From assembly GCA_019114465.1 (NCBI GenBank), contig DXFM01000002.1:1-38638 (forward strand): a stretch of 38,638 bases of DNA. The letters are read 5' to 3'. The notes beneath the pieces are model-generated. The model was not told where the DNA came from. It searched no databases and saw only the letters and a program-made list of their open reading frames with translations. Each line of letters starts with the position of its first letter. Positions within the stretch are counted from its first letter, which is position 1. The translations under genes were made by a program, and so were the position numbers. The DNA is from Candidatus Lachnoclostridium avicola. Lineage in GTDB: Bacteria; Bacillota; Clostridia; Lachnospirales; Lachnospiraceae. Of this stretch, positions 15,457-23,136 are shown piece by piece.

Positions 15457-16635
15457 TTATTTTTCCAGTAGTTTCAGGGCGGAGAGCACCTGAACCTTTA
15501 CCCCGGCCGCCAGGCATTTCTCGTCGATGTCAAACCGGCAGTTGTGCAGGTCCGCGTCAATGCCGCCGGCGAAATCGGCACATCCCAGATGCCAGAAGCA
15601 GGACGGCCGCTCCTGGGCAAAGTAGGAGAAATCCTCCGTTCCCAGATCCGGCTCCCGCTCTTCCGTCACATGATCCCTTCCCAGAACCTGGCAGGCAGTC
15701 TCCTTCACCACATCCACCACCTCGTCGCAGTTGATGAGCGCCGGATAGCTGGGCCGGAAAACCACCTGGGCGGTGCACCCGTACGCCCTGGCCGTATTCT
15801 CCGCCATATCTGTCAGCCGCTCCCTGAGAAGCTGTCTGGTCTCCGGATTCAGGCTGCGGAGAATTCCGTCCATGGTCACCTGGCTGCAGATAATATTTCC
15901 CGCCGTTCCACCCTGGATCTTTCCCACCGTGCACACCGCCGGGTTTACCGGGGACAGATTCCGGCTCACCAGGGTCTGGATTCCCCCCAGCACAGCTCCG
16001 GCAGTCACAGCGGCGTCCCGGCCCTGGTCGGGATGGGCGCCGTGGCAGGAAGCTCCCAGGATTTTAATGGTAAACTCGTCGGAAGCAGCCATCATATTTC
16101 CGTAGCGGACGCCGGCGCTGCCCGCCTCGTAGAGGCTGGACACATGAAGCCCCAGCACATAGTCCACATGGGGATTTTCCAGACAGCCTGCCTGGATCAT
16201 CCGCAGAGCTCCTCCGGTGGTCTCCTCCGCCGGCTGAAAGAAGAATTTCACATTTCCGGACAGCCGGTCCCTCATGGTCTGGAATACCTTCGCCGCCCCC
16301 AGAAGGACCGTCATGTGGGCGTCGTGTCCGCAGGCGTGCATCACCCCGGGCTGTTCCGACCGGTAAGGCACGTCATTTTCCTCTTCCACCGGAAGGGCGT
16401 CCATATCCGCCCGGATTCCCACGGTTTTTCCCGGTTTTTTCCCTCTCACCATGGCCACAATCCCAGTTCCGGCAATTCCACGCTCATACTCCACTCCCCA
16501 CCGGTCCAGATACTCACAGATCCGGTCCGCCGTGGCAAATTCCTGGTTGGACAGTTCCGGATGGCTGTGAAAATACCGGCGGATCTCTTTAAGCTCCTCC
16601 TCCATCCCGTCAATCAGCTCTTCTATCTCTTTCAC
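15457..16635 (-). CDS. M20 family amidohydrolase (N-acyl amino acid/hippurate hydrolase-like)
   Basis: A 392-residue di-metal amidohydrolase of the M20D group. Features include YFHSHPELSNQEF near the N-terminus, RADMDALPVEEE, the metal-binding HACGHDAH (about 100-107), PAEETTGGA with the catalytic Glu at about 137-138, and a late EDFSYFAQERP with the final ligand region. These enzymes hydrolyse N-acyl amino acids or dipeptide-like amides. The start is GTG at 16635 with AGGAGGAG 7 nt upstream. It is the last gene of a probable operon ridA - carrier - amidohydrolase, consistent with uptake and hydrolysis of an acylated amino acid and removal of reactive imine by-products. Specific substrate unknown. 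Confidence 0.88.
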   Translation of the reverse strand: MKEIEELIDGMEEELKEIRRYFHSHPELSNQEFATADRICEYLDRWGVEYERGIAGTGIVAMVRGKKPGKTVGIRADMDALPVEEENDVPYRSEQPGVMHACGHDAHMTVLLGAAKVFQTMRDRLSGNVKFFFQPAEETTGGALRMIQAGCLENPHVDYVLGLHVSSLYEAGSAGVRYGNMMAASDEFTIKILGASCHGAHPDQGRDAAVTAGAVLGGIQTLVSRNLSPVNPAVCTVGKIQGGTAGNIICSQVTMDGILRSLNPETRQLLRERLTDMAENTARAYGCTAQVVFRPSYPALINCDEVVDVVKETACQVLGRDHVTEEREPDLGTEDFSYFAQERPSCFWHLGCADFAGGIDADLHNCRFDIDEKCLAAGVKVQVLSALKLLEK

Positions 16636-16674
16636 GCAGCTTCTCCTCCTATGATCCGTATTTTCCGCCAGTTT

Positions 16675-18081
16675 CTAAAATCCCAGAAACAGCTGGGCAA
16701 ACACAATAATCAGCATCTGGGTCACGTACATCAGCCCGTAAAGGGGCAGGAAAAATTTCCACCATTTGGACAGAGGCACCCCGCTGATACCGCAGCCCAC
16801 AGCGATGTTGGAAGTGGGCCAGAGCAGATTGGACAAGCCATCACCCATCTGGAAGGTGAGCACCGTCATCTCCCGGCTCACTCCCATCAGATCCCCCAGA
16901 GGTGCCATAATGGGAATGATGGTGGTAGCCTGACCGCTTCCCGACGGAATAATAAAATTGATCAGGCTCTCGATCACCAGCATACCCTGGGCAGCAATGG
17001 CAGCGGGCAGACCGGTAAGCAGGTTTGCCATGGTATTAATGATGGTGTCGATGACCACTCCATCCTGCAGCACCACCAGAGTTGCCCTGGCAATTCCCAC
17101 GATCAGGGCCCCAAACACAATATCCGCGCAGCCGTTGATAAATTCCTCCGCGATCTTATCCGGGCTCCAGCGGTAAATCAGCGCCGCGATAATTCCCATC
17201 ATGAGAAACACCCCTGTCAGCTGGATAGTCCCCCATCCGGAGCGGAGGAATCCGTACATAATCAGACCGAGGCATACCAAAATATCCGCCAGCACCAGTT
17301 TTTCCCTGGTTCCCACCTTCAGCTTCACCAGCTCACTTCTGTCCAGCTTGAATTTCGTCTTCTCCCCGGCCATCAGACTTTTGGACGGATCCGCCTTAAT
17401 CTTCTTTCCATATCGGAAAATCCACCAGATACTGATGGCCGAATAGATCACAAACATGGCGATCCGGATTCCCGCGTTGGAATACACCGGTATCCCGGCG
17501 ATAGACTGGGCGATAACGATGGTATAAGGATTCATGATTGCCGCGCCAAATCCCATGCCGATACCAAGCTCGATGACCGCGAATCCGAACAGCGCGTCAT
17601 ATCCCAGGGCAATTCCCATCCCCACCATAATGGGGATCAGGCCGTTAAAATCGTTCCACATGCCGAACAGCGTTCCCCCCAGAGCGTAGATCAGGAAAAA
17701 CAGAGGCACCAGAATTTTTTCCTTCCCGTCAAATTTCCGCAGCAGGGCCCCCATCATACAGTCAAAGGCCCCCGTCTTCACGATCATGCTGAAGGCGGCG
17801 TTTACAATAAAGATCATCATCATGATCTCCGCTCCCTCGATCATGCCCCGGTGGAAGGAACAGAAAAAGTCGATGATCCCTGTGGGGGACGCCTCCGACC
17901 GGTCGATGAAGTGGAAGGATCCCGGCACCACCAGATCCCGCATGGTGCCGTTTACATCCACCGACTGATAATCAAACTGTCCCGGCGGGATGATCCAGGT
18001 GGAAATGGACGCCACCAGCACCAGAAAGAACAGTATCACAAACACATGCGGCATATGCAGCCTGAATTTTTTCTTTTCCAT
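16675..18081 (-). CDS. YfcC/DcuC-type (C4-dicarboxylate anaerobic carrier family) permease
   Basis: A 468-residue membrane protein with about 12 hydrophobic helices. The N-terminus HVFVILFFLVLVASISTWIIPPGQFDY and the motifs FGMWNDFNGLIP, GFGAAIMNPYTIVIAQ and NFIIPSGSGQATTIIPIMAP are typical of the YfcC/AitC family (DcuC-like fold). The name C4-dicarboxylate carrier is historical and many members handle amino acids, peptides or their derivatives. I placed the start at ATG 18081; a GTG directly before it (18084) is also possible, because the GGGGG ribosome site serves both. About 40 bp separate it from the amidohydrolase, supporting co-transcription and a shared substrate. Confidence 0.85.
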   Translation of the reverse strand: MEKKKFRLHMPHVFVILFFLVLVASISTWIIPPGQFDYQSVDVNGTMRDLVVPGSFHFIDRSEASPTGIIDFFCSFHRGMIEGAEIMMMIFIVNAAFSMIVKTGAFDCMMGALLRKFDGKEKILVPLFFLIYALGGTLFGMWNDFNGLIPIMVGMGIALGYDALFGFAVIELGIGMGFGAAIMNPYTIVIAQSIAGIPVYSNAGIRIAMFVIYSAISIWWIFRYGKKIKADPSKSLMAGEKTKFKLDRSELVKLKVGTREKLVLADILVCLGLIMYGFLRSGWGTIQLTGVFLMMGIIAALIYRWSPDKIAEEFINGCADIVFGALIVGIARATLVVLQDGVVIDTIINTMANLLTGLPAAIAAQGMLVIESLINFIIPSGSGQATTIIPIMAPLGDLMGVSREMTVLTFQMGDGLSNLLWPTSNIAVGCGISGVPLSKWWKFFLPLYGLMYVTQMLIIVFAQLFLGF

Positions 18082-18209
18082 CACTTACTTCCCCCTCTCT
18101 GCAGCCGGATAATCCCCTCCGCCTGCACTGCAGCTGTCATAAATCAGAAAAATACCCCAGTCCCGTCTGCCATAGACGGATCTGAAGCATTTTTCCACGT
18201 TTTATTCAA

Positions 18210-18578
18210 TTATTTCTCGGCAATAGCCTCGATCTCGCACAGAGCTCCCTTCGGAAGAGCCTTTACAGCTACACAGCTTCTGGCCGGCTTGGAAGTGAAG
18301 TACTTTGCATACACCTCGTTGAATGCGGCGAAATCAGCCATGTCTGCCAGGAAGCAGGTGGTCTTGACTACCTTGTCAAAGCCGCTGCCTGCAGCCTCAA
18401 GGATCGCTCCTACGTTCTTGCAGCTTAACTCAGCCTGAGCGGCGATTCCCTCTGCCAGCTCTCCGGTTACCGGATCTGCGGGAAGCTGTCCGGAAGTGTA
18501 AACCATTCCGTTTACCTCATATCCCTGAGAATAGGGTCCGATTGCGCCCGGTGCTTTTTCTGTAGAAATAACAACCAT
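18210..18578 (-). CDS. ridA: RidA family reactive-intermediate deaminase
   Basis: A 122-residue protein of the YjgF/YER057c/UK114 family, which hydrolyses reactive 2-aminoacrylate and related enamine/imine intermediates to keto acids. It begins VISTEKAPGAIGPYSQGY, contains YTSGQLPADPVTGEL, the key R100 in PARSCVAV and the Glu in CEIEAIAE at 114-121, all as in active members. Usual length is 120-130 residues. Strong AGGAGGT precedes the ATG and its promoter at 18617-18645 is close to consensus. As first gene of a carrier/amidohydrolase operon it probably handles products of PLP-dependent amino acid breakdown. Confidence 0.93.
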   Translation of the reverse strand: MVVISTEKAPGAIGPYSQGYEVNGMVYTSGQLPADPVTGELAEGIAAQAELSCKNVGAILEAAGSGFDKVVKTTCFLADMADFAAFNEVYAKYFTSKPARSCVAVKALPKGALCEIEAIAEK

Positions 18579-18616
18579 GATAAAATACCTCCTACTGTTT
18601 TATTCTCTGTCTTAAT

Positions 18617-18645
18617 ATTTTACCCCCTAAACAGTCCATTGGCAA
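18617..18645 (-). promoter_or_regulatory. Promoter of the ridA operon
   Basis: Minus-strand TTGCCA and TAAAAT are separated by 17 bp, about 35 bp before the ridA ATG. No other promoter of comparable quality is seen in the operon. Confidence 0.6.
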
Positions 18646-18684
18646 GTATTTTCCGCAATACACCTCTAAAACCGGGTCCTTTTC

Positions 18685-19527
18685 TCAGTCGTAAATGCTC
18701 TCCACATCCCAGTCCGTCACCCGGCCGCTGGCCGCGTCCACCTCAAACTCATACTCCAGATCATTGTAGAAGAATTTCCCCTCGTACACAGTCCTGCCGT
18801 CGTCCCGGTCCGTGTGGATCCGAAGTCCCCTCACCTGAGACTCCTTCAGCCCGGCCGCCTCCAGGGCCGCCGCCTTCGCCTCCGCCTCCGTCACCGAGAC
18901 CTGGCCAGCGCCGCTTCCCGACCCGGATGTCTTTTCCGTCCGGTTCTCAGACTGCCCCGCCCGGAAGCTCTCCATGTCGTAATCCCAGCCCACAATCTCT
19001 CCCGTCCAGGCGCTGATCTCATAATCGTACTCTTCCTGGTCCCCGGCATAGAATTCCACGTCATAGAACGCCGCCCCGTCGTCGTAGTCCAGCTTCACCT
19101 TCACAAACGTCACGTCCGCCGCCTTCTTTCCCGCATGATCCAGGGCGATCTCCTTCGCCTTCTCCTCCGTCACGGAAACGGTGCGGTCCTTCCCGGAGAG
19201 ATTTCTCCAGAAACTGGTCTCCGCGTCATAATCGCAGCTCACCACCGCTCCGTCAGCCGCCCCGATCTCATAGTCGTACTCCCGGTAGTCCTTGGTGTAA
19301 AATTCCACGTCGTAGACCTTCTGCCCCCGCTCATAGTCCGTCTTCACCGTGATGTAGGAAATGTCTTCCCCGTCCACGCCCGCGTGGTCCATGGCGATCT
19401 CTTTGGCACGCTCCTCTGTGATGGCTGCCGTCTGTCCATTCGCCGCTGCTCCCACATTCATCACCGCCGCTGCCGCCAGCAGTCCCGCCGCCAGTCCTGT
19501 TCCCAGTCCAACTGTCAATTTCTTCAT
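18685..19527 (-). CDS. Secreted protein with three PepSY domains
   Basis: A 280-residue protein. A signal peptide (MKKLTVGLGTGLAAGLLAAA, then an NVGAAANG cleavage region) is followed by three PepSY-type repeats. Each begins with T-E-E/A-x-AK-x-x-A-x-x-x-AG, then a strand with Y-D-V-E-F and ends Y-D/E-Y-E-I/V-x-A-x-x-G. The repeats start near residues 35, 115 and 205, and the third is more diverged (LEYEFEVDAASG). A Ser/Gly linker separates repeats 2 and 3. I chose the ATG at 19527, which has GGAGGT 7 nt upstream. It is divergent from the two-component genes and likely shares their control region. PepSY domains are thought to inhibit proteases or sense envelope state; function here is inference. 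Confidence 0.85.
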   Translation of the reverse strand: MKKLTVGLGTGLAAGLLAAAAVMNVGAAANGQTAAITEERAKEIAMDHAGVDGEDISYITVKTDYERGQKVYDVEFYTKDYREYDYEIGAADGAVVSCDYDAETSFWRNLSGKDRTVSVTEEKAKEIALDHAGKKAADVTFVKVKLDYDDGAAFYDVEFYAGDQEEYDYEISAWTGEIVGWDYDMESFRAGQSENRTEKTSGSGSGAGQVSVTEAEAKAAALEAAGLKESQVRGLRIHTDRDDGRTVYEGKFFYNDLEYEFEVDAASGRVTDWDVESIYD

Positions 19528-19593
19528 AAACCTTACCTCCATATTCTGAAATGTTCTGTTTTCGTTTTTGTTATCTCTATCTTACGGGGAAAC

Positions 19594-19644
19594 TATTAAA
19601 AAATTATTAGAAGAATTTAAAAACCGGAATTTTTCGTATATAAT
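19594..19644 (+). promoter_or_regulatory. Promoter with three 11-bp-spaced regulator repeats
   Basis: TATTAAA, TATTAGA and TTTAAAA begin at 19594, 19605 and 19616 (11-bp period, OmpR/PhoB style). The last one coincides with a TTTAAA -35, and TATAAT follows at 19639-19644 after 17 bp. The box lies between the divergent PepSY and regulator genes, so autoregulation in both directions is plausible. Confidence 0.5.
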
Positions 19645-19741
19645 AGCAGTACTACCATACAGGGACGCCCCGGAAGGGCGCCGGGCGTCCGGGAGGCTCC
19701 GTCCGGCTTACGCGCCGGGCGCGGCCGGAAAGGAGGAAATC

Positions 19742-20416
19742 ATGCGGATTCTCATCGCGGAGGACGAGCGGGATCTCAACCGTCTGATCGCCAGGGTGCT
19801 GGAAAAAGAGGGATACGGGGTGGATGCCTGCTTTGACGGGGAGGAGGCTCTCTATTATCTGGAAAATACGGAGTACGACGCCGCCATTCTGGATATTATG
19901 ATGCCCAAAAAGGATGGGCTGGAGGTGCTGAAGGCGGTGCGCCGGAAGGGAATGGACCTGCCCATCATGTTCCTCACCGCCAGAGACAGCATTGCGGACC
20001 GGGTCACCGGTCTGGACTCGGGGGCGGACGATTACCTGATCAAGCCCTTTGATTTTGATGAGCTCCTGGCCAGGATCCGCACCATGACCAGAAAGCGCAG
20101 CTCCCACACCTCCAGCGTGCTACAGGTGGGGGATCTGTCTCTGGACACGGGCAGCCACACCGCCTCCCGGGGCGGACGGGCCATCGACTTGTCCGCCAGG
20201 GAATATGCCATCCTGGAATATCTCTGCATGAATCCGGGCATCGTCCTGTCCAGGGAAAAAATTGAAAACCACATCTGGAACTACGACTACAGCGGCGGCT
20301 CCAACGTGGTGGACGTCTACATCAGCTATCTCCGGAAAAAAATCGACGGGGGAAATCCCAAAAAGCTGATCCGGACCGTCTGGGGATCGGGCTGGATGAT
20401 CAAGGAGGCGGAATGA
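19742..20416 (+). CDS. OmpR-family response regulator of PepSY module
   Basis: A 224-residue regulator. The receiver has E7/D8, phospho-acceptor D51 (AAILDIMMPKKDG), T79 (FLTARD) and K101 (LIKPFDFDELLARI). The winged-helix output (about 125-224) contains LSAREYAILEYLCMNPG and a VDVYISYLRKKIDG wing-recognition region. I chose the ATG at 19742 with AAAGGAGG just upstream; the longer in-frame extension covers the promoter and is not translated in any credible way. It overlaps the kinase start by 4 nt (ATGA). The leader (19650-19741) is GC-rich with a GGACGCC/GGCGTCC inverted repeat. It probably regulates both PepSY genes. Confidence 0.93.
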   Translation: MRILIAEDERDLNRLIARVLEKEGYGVDACFDGEEALYYLENTEYDAAILDIMMPKKDGLEVLKAVRRKGMDLPIMFLTARDSIADRVTGLDSGADDYLIKPFDFDELLARIRTMTRKRSSHTSSVLQVGDLSLDTGSHTASRGGRAIDLSAREYAILEYLCMNPGIVLSREKIENHIWNYDYSGGSNVVDVYISYLRKKIDGGNPKKLIRTVWGSGWMIKEAE

Positions 20417-21786
20417 GAGCAGGAAATTCAGGAAAAAGGAAATTTTCCATCAAGCTGAAGCTGACCCTGTGGTTTACCAGCTTCATGGCCCTCACCGCCG
20501 CCCTGTGCCTGGGCCTGATCCTGCTGGTCAACGGCCGGGTGGCGGAAAACGAGGCCTTCGGCATCCTGTCCCTCACAGTGAAAAACAGCGTGACAAAGGT
20601 ATCCCTGGAAAATGGAGTCTTGAGCCTTTCGCCGGATTTTCAGTTCTACGCCAACGACGTGTACTTCCTCATTTACAATGAAAGCGGAGCCGTTCTCTCC
20701 GGCCAGGCGCCGCCGTCCTTTCCCGTGGACGCTCCCCTGGAAAACGGCGTCTCCAAATTTGTGGCAGGAGCAGACGGCGGGGACGGCTACTACGTGCTGG
20801 ACTTCTGGATCCCCTCCGGCTGGGACAACGGTCTGTGGCTCAGGGGGGTGCTGCGCAGCCCTGACAATGATCAGATGACCAGAAACATACTGACTATTTT
20901 CACCATTGTCCTCCCCTTCCTCATTCTGCTGGCCGCCGGCGGCGGCTGGCTCATCGCCAGGAGAGCTCTGGCTCCCATCTCCCGGATCGCGGATGTGGCG
21001 GAGAGCATCAGCGCGGGGCAGGATCTGTCCCTGAGAACCGGACTCGGGGAAGGGACGGACGAGGTGGGACGGCTGGCCGGCTCCTTTGACCGGATGTCCG
21101 CCAGGCTGGAACAGTCCTTTGAGGCGGAGAAGCAGTTTACCTCCGACGCCTCCCACGAGCTGCGCACCCCCACCGCCGTGATCCTGGCCCAGTGCAGCTT
21201 TGTCCAAAAGCACGGGGAGACCATGGAGGACTACCGGGAGGCGATCTCCGTCATCAGCCGCCAGGCGGAAAAGATGTCCCTGCTCATCAGCCGGCTGTTA
21301 GATATCACCCGGCTGGATCTGGGCACACAGAAGCTGAAGCGGGAACCCACCGATCTCAGCGAGATGGCCCGGATCCTCTGTGAAGAGCAGGACACAGGGG
21401 AGCGGAAGATCTCCCTGGACACTGAAATTCAGGACGGGGTGACGGCGGACGTGGACCCCTTCCTCATCTCCCGGGTGATCACCAATCTTCTGGACAACGC
21501 CAGGAAATACGGAAAAGAAGGCGGCCATATCCGCCTCACCCTATGCCGACGGGACCGGGAGGCCGTCCTGACCGTGGAGGACGACGGCATCGGCATCCCG
21601 CCGGAGGAGCAGGACAGAATCTGGCAGCGGTTTTATCAGGTGAAATCCTCCCGGGAAGAGGGATACGGCCTGGGGCTGGGCCTCTCCATGATCCGCCAGA
21701 TCGTCTCCCTCCACGGCGGTTCTGTGTCTGTGGAGAGCCAGCCGGGACAGGGGAGCTGCTTTACCGTCCGTCTGCCCCTGGAATAA
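20413..21786 (+). CDS. HAMP-containing sensor histidine kinase of PepSY module
   Basis: A 457-residue kinase. Transmembrane helices at about 17-39 and 158-183 enclose an extracellular sensor of roughly 115 residues (aromatic-rich YYVLDFWIPSGWDNG). A HAMP domain (about 184-238) leads to the H-box ASHELRTPTAVI with H248, N-box NLLDNARKYGKEG (N362), G1 VEDDGIGIPPEEQ and G2 YGLGLGLSMIRQIV. All catalytic boxes are intact. The ATG overlaps the regulator stop. This architecture is standard for envelope-stress kinases; the neighbouring PepSY lipoprotein and secreted PepSY protein may be ligands or targets. Confidence 0.93.
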   Translation: MRAGNSGKRKFSIKLKLTLWFTSFMALTAALCLGLILLVNGRVAENEAFGILSLTVKNSVTKVSLENGVLSLSPDFQFYANDVYFLIYNESGAVLSGQAPPSFPVDAPLENGVSKFVAGADGGDGYYVLDFWIPSGWDNGLWLRGVLRSPDNDQMTRNILTIFTIVLPFLILLAAGGGWLIARRALAPISRIADVAESISAGQDLSLRTGLGEGTDEVGRLAGSFDRMSARLEQSFEAEKQFTSDASHELRTPTAVILAQCSFVQKHGETMEDYREAISVISRQAEKMSLLISRLLDITRLDLGTQKLKREPTDLSEMARILCEEQDTGERKISLDTEIQDGVTADVDPFLISRVITNLLDNARKYGKEGGHIRLTLCRRDREAVLTVEDDGIGIPPEEQDRIWQRFYQVKSSREEGYGLGLGLSMIRQIVSLHGGSVSVESQPGQGSCFTVRLPLE

Positions 21787-21799
21787 ACGGGCCTTTTCA

Positions 21800-21817
21800 T
21801 TCTTTTTTAATTATTTT
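21800..21817 (+). promoter_or_regulatory. Candidate regulator box before PepSY lipoprotein gene
   Basis: TTCTTTT at 21800-21806 and TTATTTT at 21811-21817 have an 11-bp period, as in the box at 19594-19622. They lie about 60 bp before the lipoprotein start, suggesting separate activation of this gene. Confidence 0.3.
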
Positions 21818-21875
21818 CTGCCAGAATAGTCTCAGAGCTATCCCGCAGTTTATCACAAAGAAAAGAGGAATCATT

Positions 21876-22808
21876 ATGAAAAAAAATCTTATTCTCCCGA
21901 TGGCCGCCCTGGTTTGCGGCTGCACCCTGGCGCTGTCCGGATGCGGAGACAGCCGCAGAACTGCGGCTGCCGATTACATCGGTATTGACGCCGCCAAAGA
22001 GGCGGCGCTGACAGACGCCGGCGTATCGGCCGGCCAGGCGGATTTTTCTTCCGCCGGCTTAGACAACAGGGACGGTGTTTTCTACTACGAAGTGAATTTT
22101 ACGGAGAACGGCACGGAATACCAGTACGACATTGACGCCATGACCGGCGTCGTCATCGAGAAGGATGTCTCCCAAGCGGTTCCGGAGAGCAGCTCCGGGG
22201 CAGAAACCTCCGACAGCTCAGAGGATCCCAGCCCCCAGGCGGAGACCTCCGCGGCTCTGGCAGGCGGCTCCGCAGCCCAGGCGGCAGATTCCAGTGCACA
22301 GGCAGGCGGCTCCGTCCAGGCCCCTGCATCCGCCCAGACAGGCGCGGCCAGCTCCGGCGCCATCTCAGAATCCCAGGCCCAGTCCATCGCCCTGTCCCAC
22401 GCCGGGCTGACGGAAGACCAGGTTGCCCACATGAAGGTGAAAACGGATTTTCACCGGGGACAGTCCATCTTTGAAGTGGAATTTTACAGCACAGACGGAG
22501 CCGAATACAGCTATGACATCAGCGCGGAGGACGGAGCGGTGATCAATTATGATTACGATGCCGGCGGCAGCGCCGCCTACGCCCAGTCCGGTTCCGGTAT
22601 GCTCACCGAGGATCAGGCCAGAGCCGTGGTGCTGCAGCGGGTTCCCGGGGCCTCCGGGACAGACATCCGGCTGAAACTGGACGAGGATGACGGCCGCATG
22701 GAATACGAGGGCTGGCTGGATTTTGACGGCATGGAATACGAGTTTAAGATTGACGCCTACAGCGGCGCCGTCCTGGAGTGGGAAGCCGATTCTGTCTCCA
22801 ATCCGTAG
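21876..22808 (+). CDS. PepSY-domain lipoprotein
   Basis: A 310-residue predicted lipoprotein. The signal sequence is MKKNLILPMAALVCGC with lipobox ALSGC, so Cys at about 23 would be lipidated. Three PepSY-like repeats begin near 35 (IGIDAAKEAALTDAG), 170 (SESQAQSIALSHAG) and 245 (TEDQARAVVLQRV), each ending with a YEFKIDAYSG-like strand. A low-complexity Ser/Ala/Gln/Glu linker of about 60 residues separates repeats 1 and 2. The ATG at 21876 is preceded by AGAGGA. Located 89 bp after the kinase, it is probably part of the same regulon. The protein likely sits on the outer membrane leaflet face and interacts with the kinase or a peptidase; that is inference. Confidence 0.87.
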   Translation: MKKNLILPMAALVCGCTLALSGCGDSRRTAAADYIGIDAAKEAALTDAGVSAGQADFSSAGLDNRDGVFYYEVNFTENGTEYQYDIDAMTGVVIEKDVSQAVPESSSGAETSDSSEDPSPQAETSAALAGGSAAQAADSSAQAGGSVQAPASAQTGAASSGAISESQAQSIALSHAGLTEDQVAHMKVKTDFHRGQSIFEVEFYSTDGAEYSYDISAEDGAVINYDYDAGGSAAYAQSGSGMLTEDQARAVVLQRVPGASGTDIRLKLDEDDGRMEYEGWLDFDGMEYEFKIDAYSGAVLEWEADSVSNP

Positions 22809-22997
22809 CCTTACGTTTTCATTACATTCCTTTCGTCTTCGGACAAAAAAGGCCAAATATTAAGAAAATCTTCATAATCTATTTAAACAGTCTTCAAACA
22901 TTTTCCAGTGGCCTGTGCTATACTTGAACCATAAAGAAAGCAATTAACTTTTACCCTTTTTTGAAATCCCGAATTCGAAAGACAAAGAAAAAGTCCC

Positions 22998-23022
22998 CCC
23001 TCTGCTTCATCACGGCAGAGGG
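22998..23022 (+). terminator. Terminator-like hairpin downstream of PepSY lipoprotein
   Basis: CCCTCTGC pairs with GCAGAGGG across a 9-nt loop, followed by ATTTTTCTGTTTT. It could end the lipoprotein mRNA or the short orphan transcript described for 22809-23136. Confidence 0.6.
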
Positions 23023-23046
23023 ATTTTTCTGTTTTGGGATAAAAGC

Positions 23047-23094
23047 AGCCGGGCCCTGTGCCTCATCTTTTCTTTTGAGGCGCAGGGCCCGGCT
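23047..23094. terminator. Terminator of the lysA-like gene
   Basis: AGCCGGGCCCTG... and ...CAGGGCCCGGCT form a long stem with a CCTCA/TGAGG inner arm. It lies about 40 bp beyond the lysA stop on the minus strand and could also act for the plus strand (CTTTTCTT follows). Confidence 0.7.
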
Positions 23095-23136
23095 TTTCTT
23101 ATCCGGCTCTGTCAGTTCCTTCACGGAACCTGCATT

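Larger units (their letters stand above)
22809..23136. other. 328-bp gene-free stretch with orphan promoter-like element and two terminators
   Basis: TCTTCAT, TATTTAA and TCTTCAA begin at 22869, 22880 and 22891 (11-bp period) and a TATACT -10-like site is at 22919-22924. A transcript from about 22931 would end at the hairpin CCCTCTGC/GCAGAGGG (22998-23022) after about 95 nt without a convincing reading frame. A second hairpin at 23047-23094 belongs to lysA. Confidence 0.4.

Noticed and set aside
15544..18438. Open frame of 964 codons on the plus strand
   Set aside because: It runs antisense across the M20 hydrolase, the carrier and part of ridA, with His/Gln-rich shadow composition. The minus-strand genes have conserved catalytic residues.
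19568..19741. Upstream extension of the response regulator by 58 codons
   Set aside because: It contains the promoter and regulator box and lacks a ribosome site. The ATG at 19742 has AAAGGAGG and gives the normal receiver start.
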